In this document: piece after piece, positions 1-7,653 of the stretch
Layout: every line of letters begins with the position of its first letter
Numbering within the stretch: position 1 is the first letter of the stretch
Assembly (NCBI RefSeq): GCF_000283515.1
Contig: NC_015976.1
Coordinates: 992,001-1,056,000 of the forward strand
Direction: 5' to 3'
Origin: Sphingobium sp. SYK-6
GTDB taxonomy: Bacteria; Pseudomonadota; Alphaproteobacteria; Sphingomonadales; Sphingomonadaceae
DNA: 64,000 nucleotides
Translations under genes and position numbers: made by a program
Notes under the pieces: model-generated
Told to the model about the DNA's origin: nothing
What the model saw: the letters and a program-made list of their open reading frames with translations, nothing else
Database searches by the model: none

Positions 1-1
1 G

Positions 2-2143
2 GTGAGCAATCCCTATGTTGCCGGCAGCGGCAATACCCGCCGTGTCCTCGAGGGCCAGCCGGGCGTGCTCATCCTGCCCAACACCCGCACCGCCACCGCG
101 GCCGAGAACGGCCTGATCCCCCGCCTGCCCGGACCGCCGAACCCGGCGCTGATCGCGTCCGGCCTGCTCGGCATGGAGTTCCGTCCCGACGGCACAATGG
201 TTCCGCATGATTATGGCGCTTATTATGGCGTGCCGATCTTCCAGAGCGGCGGCGGCGATCCCCAGCAGGCGTTCTACATGAACTTCCCGATCTCGGCGCC
301 GGTCGAGCGGCTCAACGGCTTCGCGCATGCGGAGTTCGAGCTGAGCGATGTCGTGACGATCTTCGCCGAGGGGTCCTATGGCCGCGTCAAGGGCAGCACG
401 CTCAGCGCCCAGCGCCGCGATCTCGGCAATCTCACGATCCGTGCCGACAATGCCTATCTGCCGGATAGCGTCGCCAATGCAATGGCCGCCAATGGCCTTG
501 CGACCATTCCGTTCGGTCGCGTCTGGAATGACATCGGCCCGCAGCGGGCGGAAGTGACGCGCGAGACCTATCGCGCCGTCGTCGGCCTGAATGCCAAGAT
601 GTGGGGCGACTGGACGCTCGACGCTTATTACCAGTTCGGCCGCACCGATTATTCGCAGCGCGGTTACAACACCACGATCACGCCCCGCATCAATTTCGCG
701 ATGGATGCGGTTGACGACGGCAGCGGCAACATCGTTTGCCGCGGCGTCCGGGATGGCGTGGCGGCGGCTGCTGGCTGCGTTCCCATCAATCCCTTCGGCA
801 ATGGTTCGGCCATCACCAATCCGGCGGCTGTCGCTTATGTCACCGGCACGGTGGAGCAGGACACGCGCCTGACGCAGAATGTCGTCGCGGCGACCATGCA
901 GGGCACGTTGTTCGAGGGCTGGGCAGGCGCGATCAAGGGCGCGACCGGCGTCGAGTTCCGTCAGGACCTCGCGCGCGGCGATGCCGACCCGATCTCCCGC
1001 GCGCTGCAGTTCTATACGGGCCCGGGCTCGCCGATCAGCGGCAAGGTCGATGTGTTCGAGGCGTTCGGCGAGCTGGTGGTGCCGCTGATGCCGGGTGCGG
1101 AAGTCAATGGCGCCGTGCGCTACACCGACTATTCGACCAGCGGCGACGTCATCACCTGGAAGGTCGGCCTCGATGTCGCCCCGCTCGACTGGCTGCGCTT
1201 CCGCGGCACGCGTTCGCGTGACATCCGCGCGCCCAACCTGTTCGAACTGTTCGGCCCGACGCAGACCAGCTTCCAGTCGGTGCCCAACCCCTGGCGCGGC
1301 GGCGCGCAGGATCTGCCGATGGTGCTGCTCGGCGGCAACACGACCCTCGTTCCCGAGGAAGCGGATACCTGGACCGTCGGTGTCGTTCTCCAGCCCAACA
1401 TCGGTTCGGCCGGTCGCCTTCGCCTGTCGGTCGACTATTACGACATCAAGCTGGAGAAGGCCGTTTCGACGCTCGGCGGCGCGGTCATCGTCAATGGCTG
1501 CTTCAACGGCGTGACCGAGCTTTGCTCGCTCATCACGCGCAGCGACACGGACGAGATCACCCAGATCGTCAATCGCAACATCAACCTGGGCAGCCTGACC
1601 ACGCGTGGCTGGGACGTCGAGGCGAGCTACACCTTGCCGTTCGACCTGCTGGGCGGCCAGATCTCGCTGCGCGGCCTTGCCACCATCGTCGATGATCTCA
1701 TCACGGACTCGGCGAGCGGTCGCGTCAACCGCGCGGGCATGAACGGTTCGCCGGTGTCGCTGCCCTCGGGCGTGCCGGACTACACGATCAACGGCTATGT
1801 CACCTACACGAGCGATCTGGCGACCCTGCAGCTGCAGGTGCGGCACATCTCGAGCGGCGTCTACAATGCCGAGCTGATCGGTCCGCATCAGGACGGCTAT
1901 GATCCGCTGCTGCCCAACAGCATCAGCGACAACTATATCGGCGCCTGGACCTATTTTAATATCAATGCCGGCGTGAACGTGTGGAAGCGCGGCGACCAGA
2001 AGCTGGAAATCTTCGGCGTCATCAACAACCTGTTCGACAAGGATCCGCCGAAGGACGCACCGTCCAGCTTCGGTCCGACGAACAACGTGCTCTATGACGT
2101 GCTGGGCCGCGCTTATCGCATCGGCGCGCGCTTCAAGTTCTGA
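2..2143 (+). CDS. TonB-dependent receptor, C-terminal part (5' end outside window)
   Basis: This is an outer-membrane beta-barrel receptor that would import a ligand using TonB energy. About 713 residues are visible, but no signal peptide, TonB box or complete plug domain, so the gene very probably starts upstream and the GTG at base 2 is not its true start. The visible part has the alternating short aromatic-rich strands and long loops typical of the barrel (for example RDIRAPNLFELFGP and VNRNINLGSLTTRGWDVEASY). It ends in RIGARFKF, with the terminal phenylalanine expected of outer-membrane barrels. A strong terminator follows, so it is separate from the next gene. Its position beside a catabolic island suggests uptake of an aromatic or ester substrate; the ligand cannot be read from sequence. 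Confidence 0.93.
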   Translation: MSNPYVAGSGNTRRVLEGQPGVLILPNTRTATAAENGLIPRLPGPPNPALIASGLLGMEFRPDGTMVPHDYGAYYGVPIFQSGGGDPQQAFYMNFPISAPVERLNGFAHAEFELSDVVTIFAEGSYGRVKGSTLSAQRRDLGNLTIRADNAYLPDSVANAMAANGLATIPFGRVWNDIGPQRAEVTRETYRAVVGLNAKMWGDWTLDAYYQFGRTDYSQRGYNTTITPRINFAMDAVDDGSGNIVCRGVRDGVAAAAGCVPINPFGNGSAITNPAAVAYVTGTVEQDTRLTQNVVAATMQGTLFEGWAGAIKGATGVEFRQDLARGDADPISRALQFYTGPGSPISGKVDVFEAFGELVVPLMPGAEVNGAVRYTDYSTSGDVITWKVGLDVAPLDWLRFRGTRSRDIRAPNLFELFGPTQTSFQSVPNPWRGGAQDLPMVLLGGNTTLVPEEADTWTVGVVLQPNIGSAGRLRLSVDYYDIKLEKAVSTLGGAVIVNGCFNGVTELCSLITRSDTDEITQIVNRNINLGSLTTRGWDVEASYTLPFDLLGGQISLRGLATIVDDLITDSASGRVNRAGMNGSPVSLPSGVPDYTINGYVTYTSDLATLQLQVRHISSGVYNAELIGPHQDGYDPLLPNSISDNYIGAWTYFNINAGVNVWKRGDQKLEIFGVINNLFDKDPPKDAPSSFGPTNNVLYDVLGRAYRIGARFKF

Positions 2144-2154
2144 CAACTCTCTGA

Positions 2155-2194
2155 CGCCCGGCGGCCTTCATGGTCGCCGGGCGCTGTCTTTTTT
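2155..2194 (+). terminator. Rho-independent terminator after the TonB receptor gene
   Basis: A 9-bp GC-rich stem (CGCCCGGCG at 2155-2163 pairing with CGCCGGGCG at 2175-2183) encloses an 11-base loop and is followed by a run of six T at 2189-2194. It lies 12 bases after the receptor stop codon. It separates the receptor from the hydrolase at 2211. Confidence 0.85.
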
Positions 2195-2210
2195 CCGGGG
2201 AGGATAGCCG

Positions 2211-3884
2211 ATGACCGGCGAAACAGGCTTCACGCTCATCATGCAGGAGGGCGTGGATCCCACCACGGCCCCGAACAAGCCGCCGCTTCCCCCGCGCGAT
2301 CATGTGCAATGGGAGGAGGACGGCCTCCTCATCGATCGCAACATCCCCGTCACGCTGCGGGATGGCGTCACCATCTACATCGATGTCTATCGCCCCGCCG
2401 ACAGGCCGGATGGTCCCATGCCGGTGCTGCTGGGCTGGAGCCCTTATGGCAAGCACGGGCTTTCGGACGGCCTGTGGCCGCCTTCCGGGGTCGAGAAGGG
2501 CTGGATGTCCCGCTTCACGGCGTTCGAGGCGCCGGACCCGGCCTACTGGTGTGCCCATGGCTATGCCGTCTGCTTCGCCGATCCGCGGGGTGCGTGGCTT
2601 TCCGAGGGGGAGCTGCGCCACAACGGCATCGGCGAGGGCGAGGATTGCTACGACCTCATCGAGTGGCTCGGCGTGCAGCCCTGGTCCAACGGCAAGGTCG
2701 GCATGACCGGCGTCTCCTATCTTGCGGCGATTCAGTATCTGGTGGCGCAGCTCAAGCCGCCGCATCTCGCCGCCATCAATCCCTGGGAAGGCTTCTCGGA
2801 CTGGTATCGCGAGTTCGCTTATCATGGCGGCATCCGCGAGACCGGATTCCTGCCGCGCGGCTCGGCCAATCTGCGCTTCTCCACGACGCGCTATGAAGAC
2901 ACCAACGCCAATGTGCAGGCGCATCCGCTCCACGATGCCTATTGGGAAAGCAAGGCGCTGGACCTCGCCGCGATCGAGGTGCCGGCTTTCGTGGTGGCGA
3001 GCTGGTCCGATCATGGCCTGCACAGCCGCGGCACCTTCGAGGCTTTCCGGCAGATGTCCTCGCCGCAGAAATGGCTGCTGGCGCACGGGCAGAAGAAATG
3101 GGCGCATTTCTACAAGCCCGAGAGCCGCGAGCTGGCGCGCGCCTTCTTCGACCAGTTCCTGAAGGGCGAGGCGCGGGGCGTTGAGGCCTGGCCGCCGGTG
3201 CGGATCGAAGTGCGCGAGGCCGCGCGCGTGGCGCAGGAGCGCGCCGAGCAGGAATGGCCGCTGGCGCGCACGGACTATCAGTCGCTCTGGCTGGATGCCG
3301 CGAGCGGCACGCTGTCCGCCACGCCGCTGCCGGGGGCGGCCAGCGTCTCCTACGATCCGCTCGACGAGGCCGGGGAAGCCCGGTTTGACATGCGCTTCGA
3401 GCGGGATACCGAGATCACCGGCTATATGAAGCTCAAGCTCTGGGTGGAAGCGCAGGGCGCGGACGACATGGACCTGTTCGTCGCGATCCAGAAGCTGGAC
3501 GCCGCGGGCGAGCCGGTCGGCATGACTTTCTACGCCTTCTTCGAGAACGGGCCGGTGGCGCTCGGCTGGCTGCGCGCCAGTCACCGCGCGCTGGACGAGG
3601 CGCGTTCGACGCCCTGGCAGCCGGTGCATCCGCATGATCGCGAGGAAAAGCTCGAGCCGGGCGTGCCGGTTCCGGTCGAGATCGAGATCTGGCCTTCGTC
3701 CACCCTGTTCCACGCGGGCGAGACGCTGCGCGTGGTGGTGAAGGGCATGGATATCTATCGCGATGGCCTGCCGATGCTGCCTTTCGCCCGGCATGAGGAC
3801 CTGCGCAACGCCGGCACCCATGTCATCCACACGGGCGGCGCGTTCGACAGCCATCTGCTCGTGCCGGTGATCCCGCAGGACTGA
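2211..3884 (+). CDS. CocE/NonD family hydrolase (X-Pro dipeptidyl-peptidase S15 type)
   Basis: An alpha/beta hydrolase of 557 residues in the CocE/NonD (Pfam S15) family, whose members hydrolyse esters or acyl groups of bulky substrates. The nucleophile is Ser169 in GVSYLA (this family usually has GxSYxG, so the last position is Ala here). Asp267 in SWSDHG and His292 or His299 in AHGQKKWAHF are the likely triad partners. The second half is the jelly-roll X-Pro DAP C-terminal domain, with DIYRDGLPMLPF near the end. No signal peptide is seen, so it is probably cytoplasmic. GGGGAGG lies about 7 bases before the chosen ATG. It may act on an esterified or lactone-containing compound taken up by the adjacent receptor; that is inference. 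Confidence 0.88.
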   Translation: MTGETGFTLIMQEGVDPTTAPNKPPLPPRDHVQWEEDGLLIDRNIPVTLRDGVTIYIDVYRPADRPDGPMPVLLGWSPYGKHGLSDGLWPPSGVEKGWMSRFTAFEAPDPAYWCAHGYAVCFADPRGAWLSEGELRHNGIGEGEDCYDLIEWLGVQPWSNGKVGMTGVSYLAAIQYLVAQLKPPHLAAINPWEGFSDWYREFAYHGGIRETGFLPRGSANLRFSTTRYEDTNANVQAHPLHDAYWESKALDLAAIEVPAFVVASWSDHGLHSRGTFEAFRQMSSPQKWLLAHGQKKWAHFYKPESRELARAFFDQFLKGEARGVEAWPPVRIEVREAARVAQERAEQEWPLARTDYQSLWLDAASGTLSATPLPGAASVSYDPLDEAGEARFDMRFERDTEITGYMKLKLWVEAQGADDMDLFVAIQKLDAAGEPVGMTFYAFFENGPVALGWLRASHRALDEARSTPWQPVHPHDREEKLEPGVPVPVEIEIWPSSTLFHAGETLRVVVKGMDIYRDGLPMLPFARHEDLRNAGTHVIHTGGAFDSHLLVPVIPQD

Positions 3885-4080
3885 GCGACGGCGCGGCTCG
3901 CGCCTCACATTTCCCGGGAATTGACGGGCGGGGCGGAGCGCCGGTCCGCCCCGTGCATCGTTGCGGCGTGCATGGTTGATGGCCCGCACCGGAATCGGAT
4001 CGTGTGCGTCCGGCCCGTCCCTCTGCCCGGCATGAAAAGCGCTGCTCTTCCAACGGGGTAGGAGAGCCGCATTCCCATAT

Positions 4081-4095
4081 TGGCACGGTATTTTC
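4081..4095 (+). promoter_or_regulatory. Candidate sigma-54 promoter of the PEP-CTERM gene
   Basis: TGGCAC-N5-TTTC matches the sigma-54 consensus TGGCAC-N5-TTGC at all but one position, with the GG and C correctly spaced. It lies about 85 bases before the ATG of the PEP-CTERM gene. In several exosortase-containing bacteria PEP-CTERM genes are controlled by PrsR and sigma-54, which fits, but one weak -12 element is not proof. Confidence 0.35.
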
Positions 4096-4180
4096 CGTCC
4101 CAGCCATGGTTAAGCCGATGTCGCTTGGCGCGCGGGCAACCTAATCGGGAGGGGGACTCATCCAGTGGGAGACTTGAACC

Positions 4181-4861
4181 ATGTCCATGCGTAAATTGAC
4201 GATTGCCGCTCTTGCCCTGTGCGGTTCGGCGCTTGCCGGGCCGGCAATGGCCCTCACCGTGCACACAGCCTCGTTCATTTCCTCGCCCACCGCGACGGTC
4301 GGATTCGAGGGGCTTGGCCCCATCAGCACTCCCAATCATGTGAAGAGCTACAGCGAGAACGGCGTTCTCGTGGACTATATCGGCACGGGCTACATCTGGT
4401 CGTCCTCGCAGGCCGCGCCTGAAGGTCAGTATAGCTGGTATCCCGATGGCGGCGGCTATGGCTACACCCGGTTCACCTTCGCCCAGGCAAACGCGTTCGA
4501 GCTCCTCGTGAACTCCGGTTTCTTCGACGGATCGGGTGTGCTGGCTTATGATGTGCTGCTCGGCGGCGTAAGCGTCGGCACCGGCATCGCCGGGCCCGCA
4601 CCGGCTTATGGCGCAGGATGGGCCACTTATGGTTTCTCCGGCGCGACGTTCGATGAAGTGCGACTTCAGGTGTCGCAGGGCGGGCAGGCTTTCGCGCCCA
4701 CGGTTTTTGAGGCCGGCGCGTTCGATGCGGTGAAGATCGGCACTGTGGAGGTTCCGGCCGTGCCCGAGCCCGCGACCTGGGCCCTGATGATCACCGGCTT
4801 CGGCGCGGTGGGCGCCATGGTGCGTCGGTCGGCGCGGCGCACGCGCGTGCAGTTCGCCTGA
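4181..4861 (+). CDS. PEPxxWA-CTERM sorting domain protein
   Basis: An exported protein of 226 residues. The N-terminus is a signal peptide (positively charged MSMRK, then a hydrophobic stretch ending near AMA). The C-terminus carries the PEPxxWA-CTERM sorting signal VPEPATWALMITGFG, then a hydrophobic segment and an Arg-rich tail (RRSARR). By family knowledge it is processed at the PEP motif by an exosortase in the inner membrane and delivered to the surface or exopolysaccharide matrix. The middle part (about residues 25-190) is Gly/Tyr/Ser-rich and beta-strand-like, and I do not recognise a catalytic domain. No exosortase gene is in this window. It faces the DUF3237 gene across a strong hairpin terminator. 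Confidence 0.9.
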   Translation: MSMRKLTIAALALCGSALAGPAMALTVHTASFISSPTATVGFEGLGPISTPNHVKSYSENGVLVDYIGTGYIWSSSQAAPEGQYSWYPDGGGYGYTRFTFAQANAFELLVNSGFFDGSGVLAYDVLLGGVSVGTGIAGPAPAYGAGWATYGFSGATFDEVRLQVSQGGQAFAPTVFEAGAFDAVKIGTVEVPAVPEPATWALMITGFGAVGAMVRRSARRTRVQFA

Positions 4862-4872
4862 ACCGGTCATGG

Positions 4873-4909
4873 GGGAGCGGCGCGGCACCGGCCGCGCCGC
4901 TCCCGTTTT
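4873..4909 (+). terminator. Terminator between the PEP-CTERM gene and the convergent DUF3237 gene
   Basis: A perfect 13-bp stem (4873-4885 with 4892-4904) with a 6-base loop is followed by GTTTTCC. It lies between two convergent genes and is likely the end of the PEP-CTERM transcript. On the opposite strand the T-run is lacking. Confidence 0.75.
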
Positions 4910-4913
4910 CCTG

Positions 4914-5402
4914 TCAGTCCAGGGTCTGCTTCACGGCATAATAGGTGAAGATCGAGTGATCCGGACCGGACCGGCGGCTGCCGGTGCCGATGATGAGCGT
5001 GCGGCTCATCCAGTCATGCGGCCCCTCGGGGACGATGAAGGTCGGCGAGAAGCAGAAATAGGCAGGCTGCGGCGTGCCATGGTCGATGCGGCCCTCGCCG
5101 GGCTTGGCAGGCACCAGATAGCCGTTGTTGTTGATGTAGATCTTCGTCCCGTCATCGGCTTCGAGCAGATAGTGGGAATTGATGATGATCGTGCCGTCGC
5201 CGCGTACCTTGGCATAGTCCGCGCCGCTGTCCGGCACGACCTTGCCGGAGAGGCGGGGGCCGTAGATGGTGCCCCCGGAGCAGGGCGTGTAGCCCTGGCT
5301 GCCGCCGCCGGGCAGGGGGCCGAAGATGCAACGTTCCGGGCGGAACTCGACACGCATTTCGAACACGAATTCGAGATGCGCGGGAACCTGTGGTTCGGTC
5401 AT
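4914..5402 (-). CDS. DUF3237 domain protein, candidate phenylcoumaran-acid decarboxylase (PhcF/PhcG-like)
   Basis: A 162-residue protein made entirely of one DUF3237 domain. It shares with its neighbour at 5455 the motifs LEADDGT-IYI and P-F-VPEGPHDW, so the two are paralogues. To my knowledge, in Sphingobium SYK-6 two DUF3237 proteins, PhcF and PhcG, decarboxylate the two enantiomers of an oxidised phenylcoumaran to a stilbene. The paired arrangement here, with GMC oxidoreductases and a stilbene-cleaving-family enzyme nearby, is consistent with that role. It is the last gene of a minus-strand unit beginning with the NTF2 gene at 6374. AAGGA lies 7 bases before the ATG. Family is certain; the reaction is inferred from context. 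Confidence 0.85.
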   Translation of the reverse strand: MTEPQVPAHLEFVFEMRVEFRPERCIFGPLPGGGSQGYTPCSGGTIYGPRLSGKVVPDSGADYAKVRGDGTIIINSHYLLEADDGTKIYINNNGYLVPAKPGEGRIDHGTPQPAYFCFSPTFIVPEGPHDWMSRTLIIGTGSRRSGPDHSIFTYYAVKQTLD

Positions 5403-5454
5403 GGGAAGTCCTTGTGTTTCGCGATGAATGAGGGGTCGAGGGCGCGATCGGCGC

Positions 5455-5946
5455 TCACAGCAGCATGAAATAGTGGATGCGGTTGGCCTTCGGGATCTTC
5501 TCGGCCACGCCCACGAAGATGTGCTTGCCGAGCCAGTCGTGCGGGCCCTCGGGCACGTCGAACTTGGGGCTCACGCGCATATAATAGTCTTCCGCCGAGA
5601 CATCCTCGTTGCGCGCCATGCGCTCCATCGCGTCGCCCTCGGCCCAGCGATAGCCGCGGCTCTGCAGGTAGATGGGCGTGCCGTCATCCGCTTCGAGCAT
5701 GTAGCGGGCGTCGAAATCGATGACGCCATTGGGCCGGACGAGCGGGAAGTCGCCGCCGCTCATCGGAATGACGCGGCCCTTGATGCGCGGGCCCTCGAAC
5801 GTGCCTTGCGCGGCCCACACCGCCGCGCGCGTTGCGCCCATGCTGGTCGGCTTGACCCAGATGGCGGGCGTGAGGTCGATGGACACGGTGAACGCGAATT
5901 CGAAGCGCGGCGCGAAGGGGTGGGGCGGCAGGTCTGGCGTCGCCAT
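5455..5946 (-). CDS. DUF3237 domain protein, second paralogue of the pair
   Basis: A 163-residue single-domain DUF3237 protein, clearly homologous to the one at 4914 along its length: FEFAFTVSIDLTPA near the N-terminus, a GP-IKGRVIPMSGGDF segment, LEADDGTPIYL and VPEGPHDWLGK. No signal peptide or membrane segment is present. It is the middle gene of the three-gene minus-strand unit (NTF2, DUF3237, DUF3237) with a 52-base gap to the next gene. If the phenylcoumaran analogy holds, the two copies would act on opposite stereoisomers. Other DUF3237 activities are possible since few members are characterised. Confidence 0.85.
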   Translation of the reverse strand: MATPDLPPHPFAPRFEFAFTVSIDLTPAIWVKPTSMGATRAAVWAAQGTFEGPRIKGRVIPMSGGDFPLVRPNGVIDFDARYMLEADDGTPIYLQSRGYRWAEGDAMERMARNEDVSAEDYYMRVSPKFDVPEGPHDWLGKHIFVGVAEKIPKANRIHYFMLL

Positions 5947-5972
5947 GGATGCGTGTCTCCTTGTCTAGATGG

Positions 5973-6374
5973 TCAGGCGGAAGCGGGAATGACGGGCAGG
6001 GTCCGGTAGCGCGCACCCAGGATGCGGGCGAACTTGCCGTCGCGAAGATAATAGAAGCCGAGGCTTTCGATGTTGATCGACTGGCCTTTCATCAGCGGCC
6101 CGGCGATGAAGTCCGGCCAGTCTACCAGGCCGTAGAACTCGGTGCGCACATGGCAGGCCAGCGTGTCCGGCCCGGCGGCGACGGCCAGGATGTCCAGTGT
6201 CTCGCGCACTTTGGATTTCACGTCGCGATAGAAATCGAGAATATTGTCGCGGCCGATGATCTGGCGTTTCTCGCCGAGATTGAAGATCACGTCGTCGCAG
6301 TAATAGCGGCCGAAACCTTCGAAATCATTGGCGTTGAAGCGGGCGATATAGTCCGCATAATCCTCTTCGGTCAT
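5973..6374 (-). CDS. SnoaL-like / NTF2-fold protein, first gene of the DUF3237 unit
   Basis: A 133-residue NTF2-fold (SnoaL-like) protein. It begins with the usual helix FNANDFEGFGRYYCDDV, then GRDNILDFYRDVK, and carries the DWPDF--GP--KG motif shared with the proteins at 13529 and 18162. NTF2-fold enzymes form a cone-shaped pocket and include cofactor-free lyases and isomerases. The sphingomonad diarylpropane lyase LdpA (removes formaldehyde from a lignin beta-1 dimer) belongs to this structural superfamily. Which reaction this copy performs cannot be read from sequence. It heads the operon with the two DUF3237 genes and diverges from the tandem MarR gene; a GTTGAT/TTCAAC inverted repeat lies just upstream. 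Confidence 0.8.
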   Translation of the reverse strand: MTEEDYADYIARFNANDFEGFGRYYCDDVIFNLGEKRQIIGRDNILDFYRDVKSKVRETLDILAVAAGPDTLACHVRTEFYGLVDWPDFIAGPLMKGQSINIESLGFYYLRDGKFARILGARYRTLPVIPASA

Positions 6375-6421
6375 CCTGCCTGCCTCTCCCGCGGTCGGGT
6401 TTGTGAAGAGCGCCGCGATAT

Positions 6422-6437
6422 TGTTGATTCTTCAACA
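6422..6437. promoter_or_regulatory. Inverted repeat TGTTGA-N4-TCAACA, candidate operator
   Basis: A perfect 6-bp inverted repeat with a 4-base spacer lies 48 bases upstream of the NTF2/DUF3237 operon and upstream of the divergent tandem MarR gene. GTTGAT half-sites also occur before other units of the island (6545, 7569, 15334, 20254). It is therefore a plausible binding site for the adjacent MarR-type regulator. Confidence 0.5.
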
Positions 6438-6544
6438 CCTATGCGAGCCATGGGCATCAATCAACTCCTATTAGAGCAAGTCCGGCCGATATTCCGGATT
6501 GCATTCGGCGGCGATTTCGGTCGAAACTGGCAATCGTGGATAAG

Positions 6545-6557
6545 ATCAACAGTTGCA
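6545..6557. promoter_or_regulatory. ATCAAC-N-GTTGCA half-site pair upstream of the tandem MarR gene
   Basis: ATCAAC and GTTGCA separated by one base resemble the perfect ATCAAC-G-GTTGAT palindrome at 7569. It is about 40 bases before the chosen start of the regulator, as expected for autoregulation. One position of the right half departs from symmetry. Confidence 0.35.
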
Positions 6558-6596
6558 AGCGCTCTCATGGCTAGGGCCGGGGGGCAAGTGGACATC

Positions 6597-7556
6597 ATGG
6601 CATCCGGACCCTGTCGGCCGGAGGCGGTCAGGCGCGTCCCGATCGAGGAGGTCATGCGCATCTTCGTGCGCAAGGCCGGCTTCCTGCTCAACCGCATCGA
6701 TCAGATCGCCAACGCGCTGTACGGATCGCTGGCGGAAGGCCGCGAGACTCTGGCTCAGGCGGAAATGCTGCTGGCGATCGAGGCGGGCACCGCGCGCGAT
6801 CAGGTGGGTCTGGCGCGGACTTGCGGCATCGATACCTCGACCACCGCGATCATCCTCGACAATCTCGAAATGACCGGGCTCGTCGAGCGCGTGCAGGACC
6901 AGCGGGACCGGCGCCGCAGCCTGCCGGTGCTCACGGCGCAGGGGCGGCAGCGCATGCCGGCGGTGCGCGCGGCCTTCGCTGCCTTGCAGGAGGTCATGCT
7001 GGCGGGGCTGGACGGCCCGGGGCGCGCGCTGCTGGTCGAGCAGCTCGGGCGGATCGCGCGGGATGGCGATGCCGTCGCGCCGCGCTGGGACGTTGCCACC
7101 TCGCCTTTCGCGGATGCCCCGAGCCTTTTGTGCCGGCGGGCGCTGCAGATCTGCAATGCCCATTTCCAGGCCTGCGTCTCGCCGCTCCATGTCACGCTGC
7201 GGCAATTCTCCGCGCTGATCATCCTGCACCTGCATCCCGGTCTCAGCCAGGTCGAATATGCCCGCGTCTATGGGCTCGATCCCTCGACATGCGCCATCGT
7301 GCTCAAGAAGCTCGCGAGCCGGGGGCTGCTCCGCGCGGCGCGCTCGGTCGAGGACCGGCGCAAGACGCTTTACGAGACCACGCAGGCGGGGCGGGACTAT
7401 GCCGCCACCATCCAGCCGGCCGCCGACGAAAGCGAGGAGCGGATGCTCGCGTCCTTCGCTCCGGCCGACCGCGCGGCCCTGCGCGCCAGCCTCCAGGCGA
7501 TCGTGCGGGAGCATTCCCCCGGCCTGCGTTATCCCGGCTGCCTTCCCTGGGAATGA
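6597..7556 (+). CDS. Fused tandem MarR-family transcriptional regulator (two MarR domains)
   Basis: A 319-residue protein containing two consecutive MarR winged-helix domains, about residues 20-150 and 175-310. Each has a recognition-helix region (STTAIILDNLEMTGLV; STCAIVLKKLASRGLL) and a wing with the family Asp-x-Arg-Arg signature (DQRDRRRSLP; SVEDRRKTLY). Ordinary MarR proteins are about 150 residues and act as dimers, so this looks like a covalently linked pseudo-dimer. It diverges from the NTF2/DUF3237 operon and precedes the aldehyde dehydrogenase operon, so it probably represses one or both until an aromatic ligand binds. The start is uncertain: ATG codons at 6441, 6450 and 6567 are in frame, but only 6597 follows a purine-rich stretch. 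Confidence 0.82.
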   Translation: MASGPCRPEAVRRVPIEEVMRIFVRKAGFLLNRIDQIANALYGSLAEGRETLAQAEMLLAIEAGTARDQVGLARTCGIDTSTTAIILDNLEMTGLVERVQDQRDRRRSLPVLTAQGRQRMPAVRAAFAALQEVMLAGLDGPGRALLVEQLGRIARDGDAVAPRWDVATSPFADAPSLLCRRALQICNAHFQACVSPLHVTLRQFSALIILHLHPGLSQVEYARVYGLDPSTCAIVLKKLASRGLLRAARSVEDRRKTLYETTQAGRDYAATIQPAADESEERMLASFAPADRAALRASLQAIVREHSPGLRYPGCLPWE

Positions 7557-7568
7557 AGTGGTGGACGA

Positions 7569-7612
7569 AATCAACGGTTGATTGACGTCTCAACATCGAT
7601 ATACAACGATGT
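7569..7612. promoter_or_regulatory. Overlapping palindromes upstream of the aldehyde dehydrogenase operon
   Basis: A perfect palindrome AATCAAC-G-GTTGATT occupies 7569-7583. Its right half also forms GTTGAT-N6-CTCAAC (7577-7594). A separate inverted repeat ACATCG-N8-CGATGT lies at 7593-7612. The region is between the regulator stop and the aldehyde dehydrogenase start at 7654. It is a good candidate operator for the tandem MarR protein. Confidence 0.5.
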
Positions 7613-7653
7613 CTGACGAATTTGACGAGTCGTCCACTCGGGAGAGGTATTGA

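Noticed and set aside
2133..3989. Long open frame on the minus strand opposite the CocE-type hydrolase
   Set aside because: Its translation is Arg/His/Ala-rich with no family motifs, and it exactly mirrors a convincing gene. It is an antisense consequence of high GC.
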